Source of the DNA: an uncultured Croceitalea sp. | GTDB taxonomy: Bacteria > Bacteroidota > Bacteroidia > Flavobacteriales > Flavobacteriaceae | DNA length: 64,000 nt | Direction: 5' to 3' | Assembly: GCA_947503285.1 (NCBI GenBank) | Contig: CANNDD010000004.1 | Span: 62,001 to 126,000, forward strand | Shown here: positions 16,887 to 25,549 of the stretch, piece by piece | Layout of the letters: the number at the start of each line of letters is the position of its first letter | Position numbering within the stretch: position 1 is the first letter of the stretch | Notes under the pieces: model-generated | What the model was told of the DNA's origin: nothing | Seen by the model: the letters and a program-made list of their open reading frames with translations, nothing else | Databases searched by the model: none | Made by a program: the position numbers and the translations under genes

Positions 16887-19211
16887 ATGTCGTACATAGA
16901 TGAGCTTAATGAGGCCCAAAGGGCCCCTGTTTTGCATAAAGATGGCCCCCTGATGGTCATTGCGGGAGCCGGTTCGGGTAAAACAAGGGTACTTACCTAT
17001 CGTATTGCCCACTTAATGGACCAAGGTGTTGATTCCTTTAATATTTTGGCATTGACCTTTACCAATAAAGCGGCACGTGAAATGAAAAAGCGAATTGCCG
17101 ATATCGTTGGTAATTCAGAGGCTAAAAACCTTTGGATGGGTACCTTTCATTCTGTTTTTGCCAAATTACTGCGCTTTGATGGGGATAAGTTAGGGTACCC
17201 GAGCAACTTTACAATTTACGATACGCAAGATTCACAACGTCTTATCGCTTCCATTATCAAAGAAATGGGATTGGACAAGGATATCTATAAATACAAACAA
17301 ATCCAAAATCGAATATCTTCATATAAGAATAGTCTTATAACGGTGAAGGCCTACTTTCAGAACCCAGAGTTGATGGAGGCTGATGCTATGGCTAAGCGTC
17401 CGAGGTTAGGGGAAATCTATCAGAATTACGTAGATCGCTGTTTTAAGGCTGGTGCTATGGATTTTGATGATTTATTATTGCGTACCAATGAATTATTGAC
17501 CCGTTTCCCTGAGGTTTTGATGAAGTATCAGAATCGTTTTCGGTACATTTTGGTCGATGAGTACCAAGATACCAACCACTCCCAATATCTCATCGTAAAG
17601 GCTTTGGCAGACCGCTATCAAAATATTTGCGTGGTAGGTGATGATGCCCAAAGTATTTACTCTTTTCGTGGTGCCAATATTAGTAACATCCTCAATTTTC
17701 AACGTGACTATGATGATGTGGCGATGTATCGATTAGAACAGAATTATCGTTCTACCAAGAATATCGTTAATGCCGCTAACTCTATCATTGCCAATAATAA
17801 GAATCAACTGGAGAAAGAGGTTTGGACAGCCAATGATGATGGTGATTTGATAAAGATACACCGCAGCGAAACCGATGCGGAAGAGGGAAGGTATGTAGCT
17901 TCCTCCATATTTGAAAATCGAATGCAGCATCAAATGTCGAACGGTGCATTTGCGGTACTGTATCGAACCAACTCACAATCCCGTGCCATTGAGGATGCGT
18001 TACGTAAACGTGATATTCCCTATCGCATCTATGGCGGGTTATCATTTTATCAACGAAAAGAGATAAAAGATGTTTTGGCCTATTTACGATTGGTCATCAA
18101 CCCCAAAGATGAGGAAGCCCTGAAAAGGGTCATCAATTTTCCGACAAGGGGAATTGGCCAGACCTCGGTTGATAAATTGACCGTTGCCGCTAATCATTAC
18201 GGTCGCTCCATTTTTGAGGTAATGGATAACCTATCAAAAATCGACTTGAAGATTAATGCTGGAACAAAGCGAAAACTTGAGGATTTTGTTACTATGATCA
18301 AGAGTTTTCAAATCATGAATGAAGGCTCAGATGCCTTCACCCTAGCCGAACATGTTGCCAAAAAAACCGGACTGTTACTGGAATTCAAAAAGGATGGGAC
18401 TCCTGAGGGTATCGGTAAGATGGAAAATATCGAGGAATTGCTCAATGGGATAAAAGACTTTGTTGAAGGGCAGAAAGAATTGGCGGATGCCACCGGTAGT
18501 TTAACCGAGTTTTTAGAAGATGTAGCCTTGGCTACCGATTTGGATAAGGATACCGGTGATGATGATAGGGTCGCGCTGATGACCATACATTTGGCGAAGG
18601 GATTGGAGTTTCCGTATGTCTATATTGTCGGCATGGAAGAAGACCTTTTTCCCTCGGCAATGAGTATGAACACCAGAAGTGAATTAGAGGAGGAGCGAAG
18701 GTTGTTCTATGTGGCCTTGACCAGGGCAGAAAAGCAGGCCTATCTAACGTATACCCAAAACCGCTATCGTTGGGGAAAATTGATTGATGCCGAACCTAGT
18801 CGTTTTCTTGAGGAAATAGCAGAACAGTATGTTGAAAACCTGACACCGGTGAACGACGGATACCGATATAAATCAATGCTTGATGCCAATATTTTCGGTG
18901 ATGTCGATAAATCAAAACTACGGCAAATAAAACCTAAAAATGGAACGCCACCAGCAGTTGGCACCCCTAATGAAACCCAGTTGCGAAAGCTCCGAAAATT
19001 AAAACCCACATTGTCCAATCCTTCAAAAAACACCAATACTGTTGATTCAAATTTAACCGAAGGCGTTTTGGTCAACCATACCCGATTCGGAAAAGGAACG
19101 GTTTTGAAGATCGAGGGTGCCGGTAATGATAAGAAAGCTGAAATTCGTTTTGAGCGCGGTGACGTAAAGAAATTGTTATTGCGTTTCGCCAAACTAGAGG
19201 TACTAACATAA
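16887..19211 (+). CDS. ATP-dependent helicase, UvrD/PcrA type
   Basis: Superfamily 1A 3'-5' DNA helicase for nucleotide excision and recombination control. Motifs are Q-motif LNEAQRAP (8-15), Walker A GAGSGKT (27-33), Ia LALTFTNKAAREM, motif II DEYQD (224-228), III GDDAQSIYSFRGA, IV EQNYRS, V MTIHLAKGLEF and VI FYVALTRAE. At 774 residues it matches PcrA/UvrD. The C-terminal GVLVNHTRFGKGTV stretch is the Tudor-like RNA-polymerase-binding domain found in PcrA. The start at 16887 places the Q-motif at the usual distance. The YciO/Sua5 gene follows after 33 bases. Confidence 0.95.
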   Translation: MSYIDELNEAQRAPVLHKDGPLMVIAGAGSGKTRVLTYRIAHLMDQGVDSFNILALTFTNKAAREMKKRIADIVGNSEAKNLWMGTFHSVFAKLLRFDGDKLGYPSNFTIYDTQDSQRLIASIIKEMGLDKDIYKYKQIQNRISSYKNSLITVKAYFQNPELMEADAMAKRPRLGEIYQNYVDRCFKAGAMDFDDLLLRTNELLTRFPEVLMKYQNRFRYILVDEYQDTNHSQYLIVKALADRYQNICVVGDDAQSIYSFRGANISNILNFQRDYDDVAMYRLEQNYRSTKNIVNAANSIIANNKNQLEKEVWTANDDGDLIKIHRSETDAEEGRYVASSIFENRMQHQMSNGAFAVLYRTNSQSRAIEDALRKRDIPYRIYGGLSFYQRKEIKDVLAYLRLVINPKDEEALKRVINFPTRGIGQTSVDKLTVAANHYGRSIFEVMDNLSKIDLKINAGTKRKLEDFVTMIKSFQIMNEGSDAFTLAEHVAKKTGLLLEFKKDGTPEGIGKMENIEELLNGIKDFVEGQKELADATGSLTEFLEDVALATDLDKDTGDDDRVALMTIHLAKGLEFPYVYIVGMEEDLFPSAMSMNTRSELEEERRLFYVALTRAEKQAYLTYTQNRYRWGKLIDAEPSRFLEEIAEQYVENLTPVNDGYRYKSMLDANIFGDVDKSKLRQIKPKNGTPPAVGTPNETQLRKLRKLKPTLSNPSKNTNTVDSNLTEGVLVNHTRFGKGTVLKIEGAGNDKKAEIRFERGDVKKLLLRFAKLEVLT

Positions 19212-19244
19212 AATAGCAAAGCATTTGCTTGGCACAATTTAGAT

Positions 19245-19868
19245 ATGGCCGAATTCATCAGAATATATGAGGATAATCCGAATCAAGCACAAATTGACAA
19301 GGTCGTCAAAGTGCTTCGTAATGGAGGACTGATCATTTATCCTACGGATACGGTTTATGGTTTGGGTTGTGATATTACCAATTCAAAGGCCTTGGAAAAA
19401 ATAGCCCGTATAAAAGGAATCAAGTTAGCCAAGGCCAACTGGTCATTCATTTGTTATGATTTGAGCAATTTATCAGACTATGTCCGCCAAATCGATACGA
19501 GTACTTTTAAAATTTTAAAGCGTTCACTTCCTGGGCCTTATACCTTTATTTTGCCTGGTAACACGAATTTACCGAAAGACTTTAAAAAAAGGAAGACCGT
19601 TGGTATTCGCGTTCCAGATAATACCATTGCCAGAATGTTGGTCAAAACATTGGGAAATCCTATCGTATCTACCTCAATTCGTGATGATGATGATGTTTTG
19701 GAGTATACCACCGATCCTGAATTGATTTTTGAAAAATGGCAGAATTTGGTCGATGTGGTCGTTGATGGGGGTTATGGGGATAATGTTGCCTCAACGATAA
19801 TTGATCTATCTAATTTCGAGCCAGAAATCATTCGTGAAGGAAAGGGAACTACGGACATTCTATGGTAG
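19245..19868 (+). CDS. L-threonylcarbamoyladenylate synthase / YciO family protein
   Basis: 207 residues of the Sua5/YrdC/YciO fold. These proteins make threonylcarbamoyl-AMP for the t6A modification of tRNAs reading ANN codons. Seen are GLIIYPTDTVYGLGCD, a KxR-type region SLPGPYTFILPG, RVPDN and PIVSTSIR. The order and length agree with the YciO branch, whose in vivo role is less certain than that of TsaC/Sua5. It follows the helicase gene in the same direction and ends at a strong terminator. Confidence 0.88.
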   Translation: MAEFIRIYEDNPNQAQIDKVVKVLRNGGLIIYPTDTVYGLGCDITNSKALEKIARIKGIKLAKANWSFICYDLSNLSDYVRQIDTSTFKILKRSLPGPYTFILPGNTNLPKDFKKRKTVGIRVPDNTIARMLVKTLGNPIVSTSIRDDDDVLEYTTDPELIFEKWQNLVDVVVDGGYGDNVASTIIDLSNFEPEIIREGKGTTDILW

Positions 19869-19985
19869 TGGTAAAGATGGCCATAGTAAACTACCTCGGG
19901 GGAAGCCTGCTAGGCATTTATAGGAAACAAACGTTTAATTTTGAGGCAAGCCTCGGAGTATTATGCCCTTTGGCGGTGCCAATGA

Positions 19986-20011
19986 AAAAAGCGGCTCGAA
20001 GGCCGCTTTTT
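19986..20011. terminator. bidirectional Rho-independent terminator
   Basis: GCGGCT and GGCCGC (19991-20006) form a six-pair stem (one G-T pair) with a CGAA tetraloop, with an A-tract on the left and a T-tract on the right. It lies between the convergent YciO-type gene and OmpA-family gene and serves both. Confidence 0.85.
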
Positions 20012-20032
20012 CCAATTGATTTAACAATAGAC

Positions 20033-20884
20033 TTATTTGTTGATCGCTGGATCCTTCATTCCTTCTTCGATCATGCTATAGAATTGATCGATTTTTGGTA
20101 GCACAACGATACGGGTCCTTCTGTTTTTAGACTTATCGGTTGCAGACACCGGTATGAATTCCGCCCTACCGGCAGCTGTCATCCTTTTTGGATCTACACC
20201 ATAATCGTTCTGTAATATCCTAACGATTGAAGTTGCCCTTTTCGCGCTAAGGTCCCAGTTATCCAATAAGACACCTTTTCGGTAAGGAACATCATCGGTA
20301 TGGCCTTCAACCATAAATTCGAAATCAGGCTTGTTGTTGACCACCTTGGCTACTTTACCCAAAACTTCTTTGGCAGCAGCGGTAACATTGTAACTTCCAC
20401 TTCTAAACAATAACTTATCAGAGATGGAGACAAATACCACACCTTTCTCTACACTGACCTCGATATCATCATCGTCAAGGTTGCCTAGAACACCCTTTAA
20501 ACTTTGAACCAATGAAAGGTTTACAGAGTCCCTTCGGGTAACGGCATCTTGCAGTCTTCGAATCGTCAAATCCTTCTCTTGAATACTTTCCAAAGATTTT
20601 TCAAGGTTTTCAGCACCCTTGGCACTTAATTCAGTCAAGTTGCCCATATTATCAATAAGCACTTGGTTATTCGCTTTTAAAAACTTCACCTGATCCCTAA
20701 GTGATTGGGCTTCTGAGGTCGCCGTGGATTTTTCTTCTAAACACTCGTTCAATTTAACTGTGGCCGAGTTCAATAAATCTTGTGCTTCTTTATGCTTTGC
20801 CTCAAGTTCGGCATATTTCTTTTGAGATACACATGAGGTTAACAATACTGCAACACCTAAGGTTCCTAAAATTAATTTCTTCAT
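20033..20884 (-). CDS. OmpA family lipoprotein with coiled coil
   Basis: Outer-membrane-to-peptidoglycan linker, 283 residues. The ATG at 20884 gives MKKLILGTLGVAVLLTSC, a lipoprotein signal with lipobox LTSC. The frame is open 42 bases further upstream, but that would spoil the signal. Residues 20-135 are a long coiled coil. The C-terminal OmpA/MotB domain shows FRSGSYNVTAAAKEVLGKVA, VEGHTDDVPYR and NWDLSAKRATSIVR, with the Asp and Arg that bind diaminopimelate. The leader is AT-rich without a Shine-Dalgarno site, as usual in this phylum. Confidence 0.92.
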   Translation of the reverse strand: MKKLILGTLGVAVLLTSCVSQKKYAELEAKHKEAQDLLNSATVKLNECLEEKSTATSEAQSLRDQVKFLKANNQVLIDNMGNLTELSAKGAENLEKSLESIQEKDLTIRRLQDAVTRRDSVNLSLVQSLKGVLGNLDDDDIEVSVEKGVVFVSISDKLLFRSGSYNVTAAAKEVLGKVAKVVNNKPDFEFMVEGHTDDVPYRKGVLLDNWDLSAKRATSIVRILQNDYGVDPKRMTAAGRAEFIPVSATDKSKNRRTRIVVLPKIDQFYSMIEEGMKDPAINK

Positions 20885-20930
20885 AAGTGGTTTTATTTTA
20901 TTATTTAATTTCGTTGTTTTTAACATTTGT

Positions 20931-20938
20931 CAAAATTA
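20931..20938 (-). promoter_or_regulatory. candidate -7 box for the OmpA-family gene
   Basis: On the minus strand the sequence reads TAATTTTG, an exact TAnnTTTG match, 47 bases upstream of the chosen start. No convincing TTG -33 box was found at the normal distance, so the call is tentative. Confidence 0.35.
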
Positions 20939-20971
20939 GGATAATTGGAAATCAGCAGGATTCTAACTTCG

Positions 20972-21973
20972 TTAATCTTTTACTAAAATGTTAAAATTCT
21001 TCACTTCATTTACGAAGTGAGACCACACAATGGATTTCGTGATATAGTATTTTGGCATAAATTTATTTTTTTCACGCTTTTCAAGTAGTTCAAAAAAGTG
21101 GATGTAAAAACTCAAATGTGCCCTTAAAATGGCAAAACTGTGCTTGACCCTCAATTGTGTCACAAAGCGTACTGCCGCCACTCCGTCAAGTAGTAGACGA
21201 ATAAAGACAAGGGGTAACGATTGGCGCAATGGTAGGTTCTTGGTAATGGAATACAAAGAATTCCTAAAATTCAAGAAGGTCTTGTTCGGATTGGAATTTT
21301 TCAAGGTAAAACCACCCAAATGGTACACTTTACTGTGGCCAATATAAAATACTTTTAATCCTTTGTTTTGTGCACGCCAACATAAATCAATTTCCTCTTG
21401 ATGGGCAAAATAATCGGCATCGAACCCATTTAATTTAGAAAAAACGGACTTTCTTACGAACATACATGCACCAGTTGCCCAGAAAACCTCAGTAATATCA
21501 TCGTACTGACCCGTATCTTTCTCAATTGCTTGAAATATTCTTCCCCTGCAAAAGGGATAGCCAAACTTATCAATAAAACCACCACCAGCACCGGCATACT
21601 CAAAATGGTCACGCTTTTTTAAATCCAATATCTTAGGTTGGGCAATGGCAACGTCTGCATTGTCTTTGAAGACCCTTAAAATGGGTTTTGTCCAATCGGG
21701 GGTAACTTCAACATCGGAATTGAGCAGGCAAAAAATATCAGCATCGATGGTCTTTAGACCTTCATTGTATCCACCTGCGAAACCAAGATTCTGTTTGTTT
21801 TGAACAATGACCACCTCTGGAAAGCGATCTTGAAGTATTTGTACCGAATCGTCAGTTGAGGCATTGTCAATAACGTAGACTTTTGCATCATCGGAGTTTC
21901 TCAATACTAAAGGAACATAATCTTTCAGTAATTGTGCCCCGTTCCAGTTCAATATGACAATCGCTAGTCTCAA
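20972..21973 (-). CDS. glycosyltransferase family 2 protein
   Basis: 333 residues, GT-A fold, probably cytoplasmic or membrane-peripheral, transferring a sugar (often rhamnose or a hexose) from a nucleotide sugar to a surface glycan. The N-terminus MRLAIVILNWNGAQLL, then VYVIDNASTDDSV, NLGFAGGYNEG, CLLNSDVEVTP (DxD-like metal site) and FFAHQEEIDLCWR-type acceptor motif (FAHQEEIDLCWR) are standard. A long helical C-terminal tail (about 240-333) may contact the membrane. It is separated by 12 bases from the upstream HsdR-N-like gene. Sugar specificity cannot be told. Confidence 0.9.
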   Translation of the reverse strand: MRLAIVILNWNGAQLLKDYVPLVLRNSDDAKVYVIDNASTDDSVQILQDRFPEVVIVQNKQNLGFAGGYNEGLKTIDADIFCLLNSDVEVTPDWTKPILRVFKDNADVAIAQPKILDLKKRDHFEYAGAGGGFIDKFGYPFCRGRIFQAIEKDTGQYDDITEVFWATGACMFVRKSVFSKLNGFDADYFAHQEEIDLCWRAQNKGLKVFYIGHSKVYHLGGFTLKNSNPNKTFLNFRNSLYSITKNLPLRQSLPLVFIRLLLDGVAAVRFVTQLRVKHSFAILRAHLSFYIHFFELLEKREKNKFMPKYYITKSIVWSHFVNEVKNFNILVKD

Positions 21974-21985
21974 AACGGATGCAAA

Positions 21986-22432
21986 TTAACGGTTAAAATC
22001 AGGAATTTCCTTGAGAAAATGATACTTTTCCGCTTTGGCGTCCATATGGCAATAATAGTGTGACATACCATTGGTTACCATTAGAAAACTTGATTTCACA
22101 TCTCGATTGTAGATTGCTATTTGGTCAAAAACATGTTGATGTATCGTAATATCAGGAGCCTTACATTCTACAAGGATCCGAACGCTTCCATCTGAATTAA
22201 AAACAATGATGTCATACCTTTTTCTCAATCCATTGATCCATAATTGTTTTTCAACATTGATGAGGCTTAACGGATAACCCTTGGTTTCATTTAAGAAACG
22301 AACAACGTGCTGTCGCACCCATTCTTCTGGTTGTAAGATGACGAACTTTTTACGTACAATATCAAAAATAGAGCTACTATTTTCGGTATTTTTAAACCGA
22401 AAACGATAGTGCGGAAAGTTGAGCTTCTGCAT
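21986..22432 (-). CDS. type I restriction HsdR N-terminal-like domain protein
   Basis: 148 residues. A PD-(D/E)XK nuclease-fold core is visible: KQLWINGLRKRYDIIVFN (acidic D), then ILVECKAPD (E-x-K) and HVFDQIAIYN. This is the HsdR N-terminal fold, but there is no helicase part and no hsdM or hsdS nearby. It is a stand-alone protein common in Bacteroidetes next to holA, not a restriction system remnant as far as can be seen. It diverges from holA with 26 bases between starts. Its role is unknown; DNA binding or cleavage is inferred from the fold. Confidence 0.85.
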   Translation of the reverse strand: MQKLNFPHYRFRFKNTENSSSIFDIVRKKFVILQPEEWVRQHVVRFLNETKGYPLSLINVEKQLWINGLRKRYDIIVFNSDGSVRILVECKAPDITIHQHVFDQIAIYNRDVKSSFLMVTNGMSHYYCHMDAKAEKYHFLKEIPDFNR

Positions 22433-22458
22433 AGCGCAAATTTGATGATTTTTTTTTA

Positions 22459-23460
22459 ATGGAGGAAGCCAAAAAAATTGTTACGGCTATTAATGGCGGG
22501 GCGTTGAAACCGATATACTTTTTGATGGGTGACGAACCCTATTACATCGACAAAATAGCGGATTATATTGCTGAAAATGTTTTAACGGAAGCAGAGCGGG
22601 GGTTTAATCAGATGACTATTTATGGTCGGGATACTTCTATCGATGAAGTAGTCTCGAATGCAAAAAGGTACCCCATGATGGCAGAATACCAAGTAGTTAT
22701 CGTGAAAGAGGCGCAACACCTTTCAAGAACAATAGAACAACTTGTGGGATATGCTGAAAACCCGCAGAAAACAACGGTCTTAGTGGTTTGTTATAAGTAC
22801 AAAAAGCTCGACAAGCGAAAGAAGCTTTACAAAGCCATTATGAAACATGGCCTATTGTTCGAGAGCAAAAAACTTTATGAAAATCAAGTAGCGGACTGGA
22901 TACGAAGGGTACTTTCAGGTAAGGGATATAAAATCACCCCTAAAGCGGCGGCCTTGCTTGTAGAGTTTTTAGGTACGGATTTAAGTAAAATAAACAACGA
23001 ACTTGAAAAGCTGTTCTTGGTTATTGACCGCCAAACTGAAATTACCCCGATACATATTGAAAAACATATCGGAATCAGTAAGGATTTCAATAATTTCGAA
23101 CTGAAAAAAGCAGTGGGGGAACACAATGTTGAAAAGGCGACCCGTATCATTACCTATTTTGGTCAAAACCCAAAAGACAACCCATTCGTCTTGACGATTA
23201 GTTTACTCTATAATTTCTTCACCCAATTATTGCGATACCATGGCCTTACCGATCGCTCATCGGGGCAGGTCGCCAAGGCGCTCGGGGTGAATCCATATTT
23301 TGTGAATGAATATCAGATTGCCTCAAAGAATTACCCAATGAAAAGGGTAAGCCAAATCATAACCAAACTCAGAAACCTTGATTTAAAGGGTAAGGGCGTC
23401 GGGTCTCAAAATATGTCACAGCACGACCTTTTGAAAGAACTACTTGCCGCGATCTTCTAA
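22459..23460 (+). CDS. holA: DNA polymerase III subunit delta
   Basis: Clamp-loader subunit that opens the sliding clamp. 333 residues with the usual features: KPIYFLMGDEPYYIDKIADYI at the start, MTIYGRDTSIDEVVSNAKRYPMM, VLVVCYKYKKLDKRKKLYK and the FGQNPKDNPFVLTISLLYNFF collar-domain region. The length is right for the family. Its stop directly abuts the stop of the convergent DoxX gene. Confidence 0.93.
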   Translation: MEEAKKIVTAINGGALKPIYFLMGDEPYYIDKIADYIAENVLTEAERGFNQMTIYGRDTSIDEVVSNAKRYPMMAEYQVVIVKEAQHLSRTIEQLVGYAENPQKTTVLVVCYKYKKLDKRKKLYKAIMKHGLLFESKKLYENQVADWIRRVLSGKGYKITPKAAALLVEFLGTDLSKINNELEKLFLVIDRQTEITPIHIEKHIGISKDFNNFELKKAVGEHNVEKATRIITYFGQNPKDNPFVLTISLLYNFFTQLLRYHGLTDRSSGQVAKALGVNPYFVNEYQIASKNYPMKRVSQIITKLRNLDLKGKGVGSQNMSQHDLLKELLAAIF

Positions 23461-23841
23461 TTATTTTTTGTCTATACTGTACTTACCTGGCCCGACTAGA
23501 AAGATCACTGCAAAGAATACCGCAAAAAGTACTGCCAATTCCTTTTTGGCGAAAGGGTCTGCGCCATGGGTAATAAAAGCAGCCACTAACATCGTTATTA
23601 ATGCCGGTACTGCGGCGATACGTGTTTTGAAACCAATAATGATTAGGATCGGTGCTACAAATTCTCCAATCACCGTCAAAAACAAAGAAGGGGCGGCTCC
23701 AATACCGATAGGGTTTGGAAACTCAAAGTTGCCGTTCAATAAATTTTGGAGCTTTGGCAGACCATGTACGAAAGCCATTATGGCAGATGGTACTATTCGT
23801 AACAAGGCGAGACCTAAATGTTGGATACCTGCTGTTTTCAT
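23461..23841 (-). CDS. DoxX family membrane protein
   Basis: 126 residues with four predicted membrane helices (LALLRIVPSAIMAFVHGLPK, LFLTVIGEFVAPILIIIGF, AVPALITMLVAAFITHG, VLFAVFFAVIFLVG). The fold matches DoxX/SURF4-like proteins, which have been linked to quinone or thiol redox homeostasis; the specific role here is unknown. ATG 23841 (MKTAGIQHLGLALLR) was preferred over the upstream start at 23862. It ends exactly where holA ends. A larger DoxX gene lies 1.1 kb upstream in the same direction. Confidence 0.82.
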   Translation of the reverse strand: MKTAGIQHLGLALLRIVPSAIMAFVHGLPKLQNLLNGNFEFPNPIGIGAAPSLFLTVIGEFVAPILIIIGFKTRIAAVPALITMLVAAFITHGADPFAKKELAVLFAVFFAVIFLVGPGKYSIDKK

Positions 23842-24061
23842 TCGGGGAATTTTATATCGCAAATGTATTCTTTTTCAGCAGAAATTGAAAAACTGTTGGT
23901 TTTTAGCAAAAAATCAAGTGATGAACGCAGTGATTGATTTGATGGTACAAACACATACAAGTCATGTTTCGAACTGAAATCAGGGCAACCTTTCGACTTG
24001 GGTTCCGTTCTTATCGATACCGCATGTTTCGGGCACAATATTAATAATCATGCAATTGATT

Positions 24062-24454
24062 TCATTGTATGTCTTTTTGTTTTCCGTTGGTATTGTCGAA
24101 CATCCCTTCATAAATAATGACTTCTGGTCGATATTTAAACCGTATCAATCGATTGGGCAGATCTTGAAGCTCAAATTCATCATTGTTTTTAACAAACTTA
24201 AAGGCCACACTATTTTGGGCGGTCATTTCATTTAAGGTAACCCCAAAAATTCCATCACCGTTTTCATCTGACATTGGTATGGTCACTTCCCAAGAAGGGT
24301 TTGTGAATTGACCTCTTAATCCTACATTTTGCACGTTTTGTTCTTGTCCCATATCCACTTTGAAAGTGACGGTTTTTTCATGTTCTTTCTGAACACAGCT
24401 TACTAAAAATAGAAACGTCACGATAGTTACTCCAATAATTGATTTTATTTTCAT
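24062..24454 (-). CDS. small lipoprotein with predicted carbohydrate-binding-like fold
   Basis: 130 residues. The signal ends in lipobox LVSC (about 17-20). The mature part TVTFKVDMGQ…NVGLRGQFTNPSWE then VAFKFVKNNDEFEL reads like a short immunoglobulin-like/CBM20-CBM48 domain as found in starch-binding and esterase-associated modules. Ligand is unknown. Its ATG overlaps the stop of the upstream gene (24451-24454), and it is the third gene of a DoxX-led group. Confidence 0.7.
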   Translation of the reverse strand: MKIKSIIGVTIVTFLFLVSCVQKEHEKTVTFKVDMGQEQNVQNVGLRGQFTNPSWEVTIPMSDENGDGIFGVTLNEMTAQNSVAFKFVKNNDEFELQDLPNRLIRFKYRPEVIIYEGMFDNTNGKQKDIQ

Positions 24455-24945
24455 GGTTGATGTTTTTTAAATGAGGATTTATTTCTTAAGAATATTCTAG
24501 AACTGCCAAGTACCTGCACTTCTTTGGCTATCATCAGTGTCTCGCTGGCAATTGTATAGGTTTTGATCAAAAAGGCCTTTACACCGTTATCCTTTCCTAT
24601 GGTCTTAGTGCGTATGGTAAGATTGCCATTGGATTGTTTATCGACTGAACTTATTTTTTCCTTTCCAAAGTAGGCTCCATTTTTACGGAGTTTTATGGCC
24701 TGTCGTGTGTTGGCTTTTGGTTCATTGGGATAGGTGTTCTCCATAATAAGTTTATTGCCTTGAATCGTAATTTTCAATTCTTTTGAAATATCAACTTCTT
24801 TTCCATCGCTATAATTGACATACATTAAGGTGCCTTTCCAACGGGTATTGTCCAAAAAGATTAAATCTTCAATGTTCAAGGTTGTTTGCTGCGCATTTAC
24901 AAGGTTGATTGTTAATAAGGCAATAATCAAAATACCATACCTCAT
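24451..24945 (-). CDS. secreted hypothetical protein
   Basis: 164 residues with a signal peptide (MRYGILIIALLTINLVNAQ). The body is beta-rich (TRWKGTLMYVNYSDGKEV, KLIMENTYPNEPKAN, LTIRTKTIG), similar in style to lipocalin-like or DUF-type secreted proteins, but no family was recognised. It overlaps the DoxX gene upstream and the lipoprotein gene downstream by four bases each, so the three genes are translationally coupled. Confidence 0.7.
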   Translation of the reverse strand: MRYGILIIALLTINLVNAQQTTLNIEDLIFLDNTRWKGTLMYVNYSDGKEVDISKELKITIQGNKLIMENTYPNEPKANTRQAIKLRKNGAYFGKEKISSVDKQSNGNLTIRTKTIGKDNGVKAFLIKTYTIASETLMIAKEVQVLGSSRIFLRNKSSFKKHQP

Positions 24946-25433
24946 GATTTTAGAAATTTATTCGTTATGATATGATCTAAACCAAATCGACCGGAACCCA
25001 GATAAAGATTATAAATAGAGAGCCATAAAAAACCCATGGCAGGAAGCATGCCCCAAGTACTTTGACCCCATTTCTGCATGAATATCGCCACAAGCATGGT
25101 GCACATAATCAAGAAAGAGGCAATTCTGGTCTTTAGGCCAAACGCAAGAAAGAGGCCACCGACCGCTTCGCTGAAAGCACCCATCCAGGCAAAGAAAACA
25201 GGCATTAAGGCGAATATTCCCCCATATTCGGCAACATCTTTAGGAAACCAAGCCGATACTTCAAATAAATTGAGGTTTTGTCCATCAGGGGTCCATGGCA
25301 TACCGAACTTATCAGCTCCAAAACTCAAAGCCAATAACATACCTGCAATAAAGCGCATTATCGCAAAAATGAGATCCGCAAACCAATACTTTTGCAAAAT
25401 GGGTGTAACCAAAATTTTCAAAATGTTCTTCAT
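24942..25433 (-). CDS. DoxX family membrane protein (larger)
   Basis: 163 residues. ATG 25433 gives MKNILKILVTPILQKYWFAD; 45 extra upstream codable bases look spurious. Four membrane helices are visible, with LIFAIMRFIAGMLLALSFGADKFGMPW, a periplasmic stretch including DVAEYGGIFALMPVFFAWMG, then GLFLAFGLKTRIASFLIMCTM. The fold is the DoxX type. It heads a coupled three-gene set and sits downstream of a membrane-anchored AraC regulator in the same orientation, which may control it. Confidence 0.82.
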   Translation of the reverse strand: MKNILKILVTPILQKYWFADLIFAIMRFIAGMLLALSFGADKFGMPWTPDGQNLNLFEVSAWFPKDVAEYGGIFALMPVFFAWMGAFSEAVGGLFLAFGLKTRIASFLIMCTMLVAIFMQKWGQSTWGMLPAMGFLWLSIYNLYLGSGRFGLDHIITNKFLKS

Positions 25434-25549
25434 GATACTGTTTTTGTGATTGTTGAAACAAATGTCATGAAAGCCCATGCGTTGTGCGACCCAAATTGAT
25501 ATTCAAAGGGCTCAAATACGATTTGAGACGTCTTAGATTATCGGATTGA

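Noticed and set aside
19862-20101. 79-codon plus-strand frame after the YciO-type gene
   Set aside because: It runs through the bidirectional terminator and into the end of the OmpA-family gene, and has no family signal.
21986-22432. Type I restriction-modification system
   Set aside because: Only an HsdR N-terminal-like domain is present with no helicase, hsdM or hsdS nearby, and the same gene is a normal holA neighbour in this group.
23444-23977. 177-codon plus-strand frame overlapping holA end
   Set aside because: It is the antisense of the DoxX gene, whose own membrane helices and family match are convincing.
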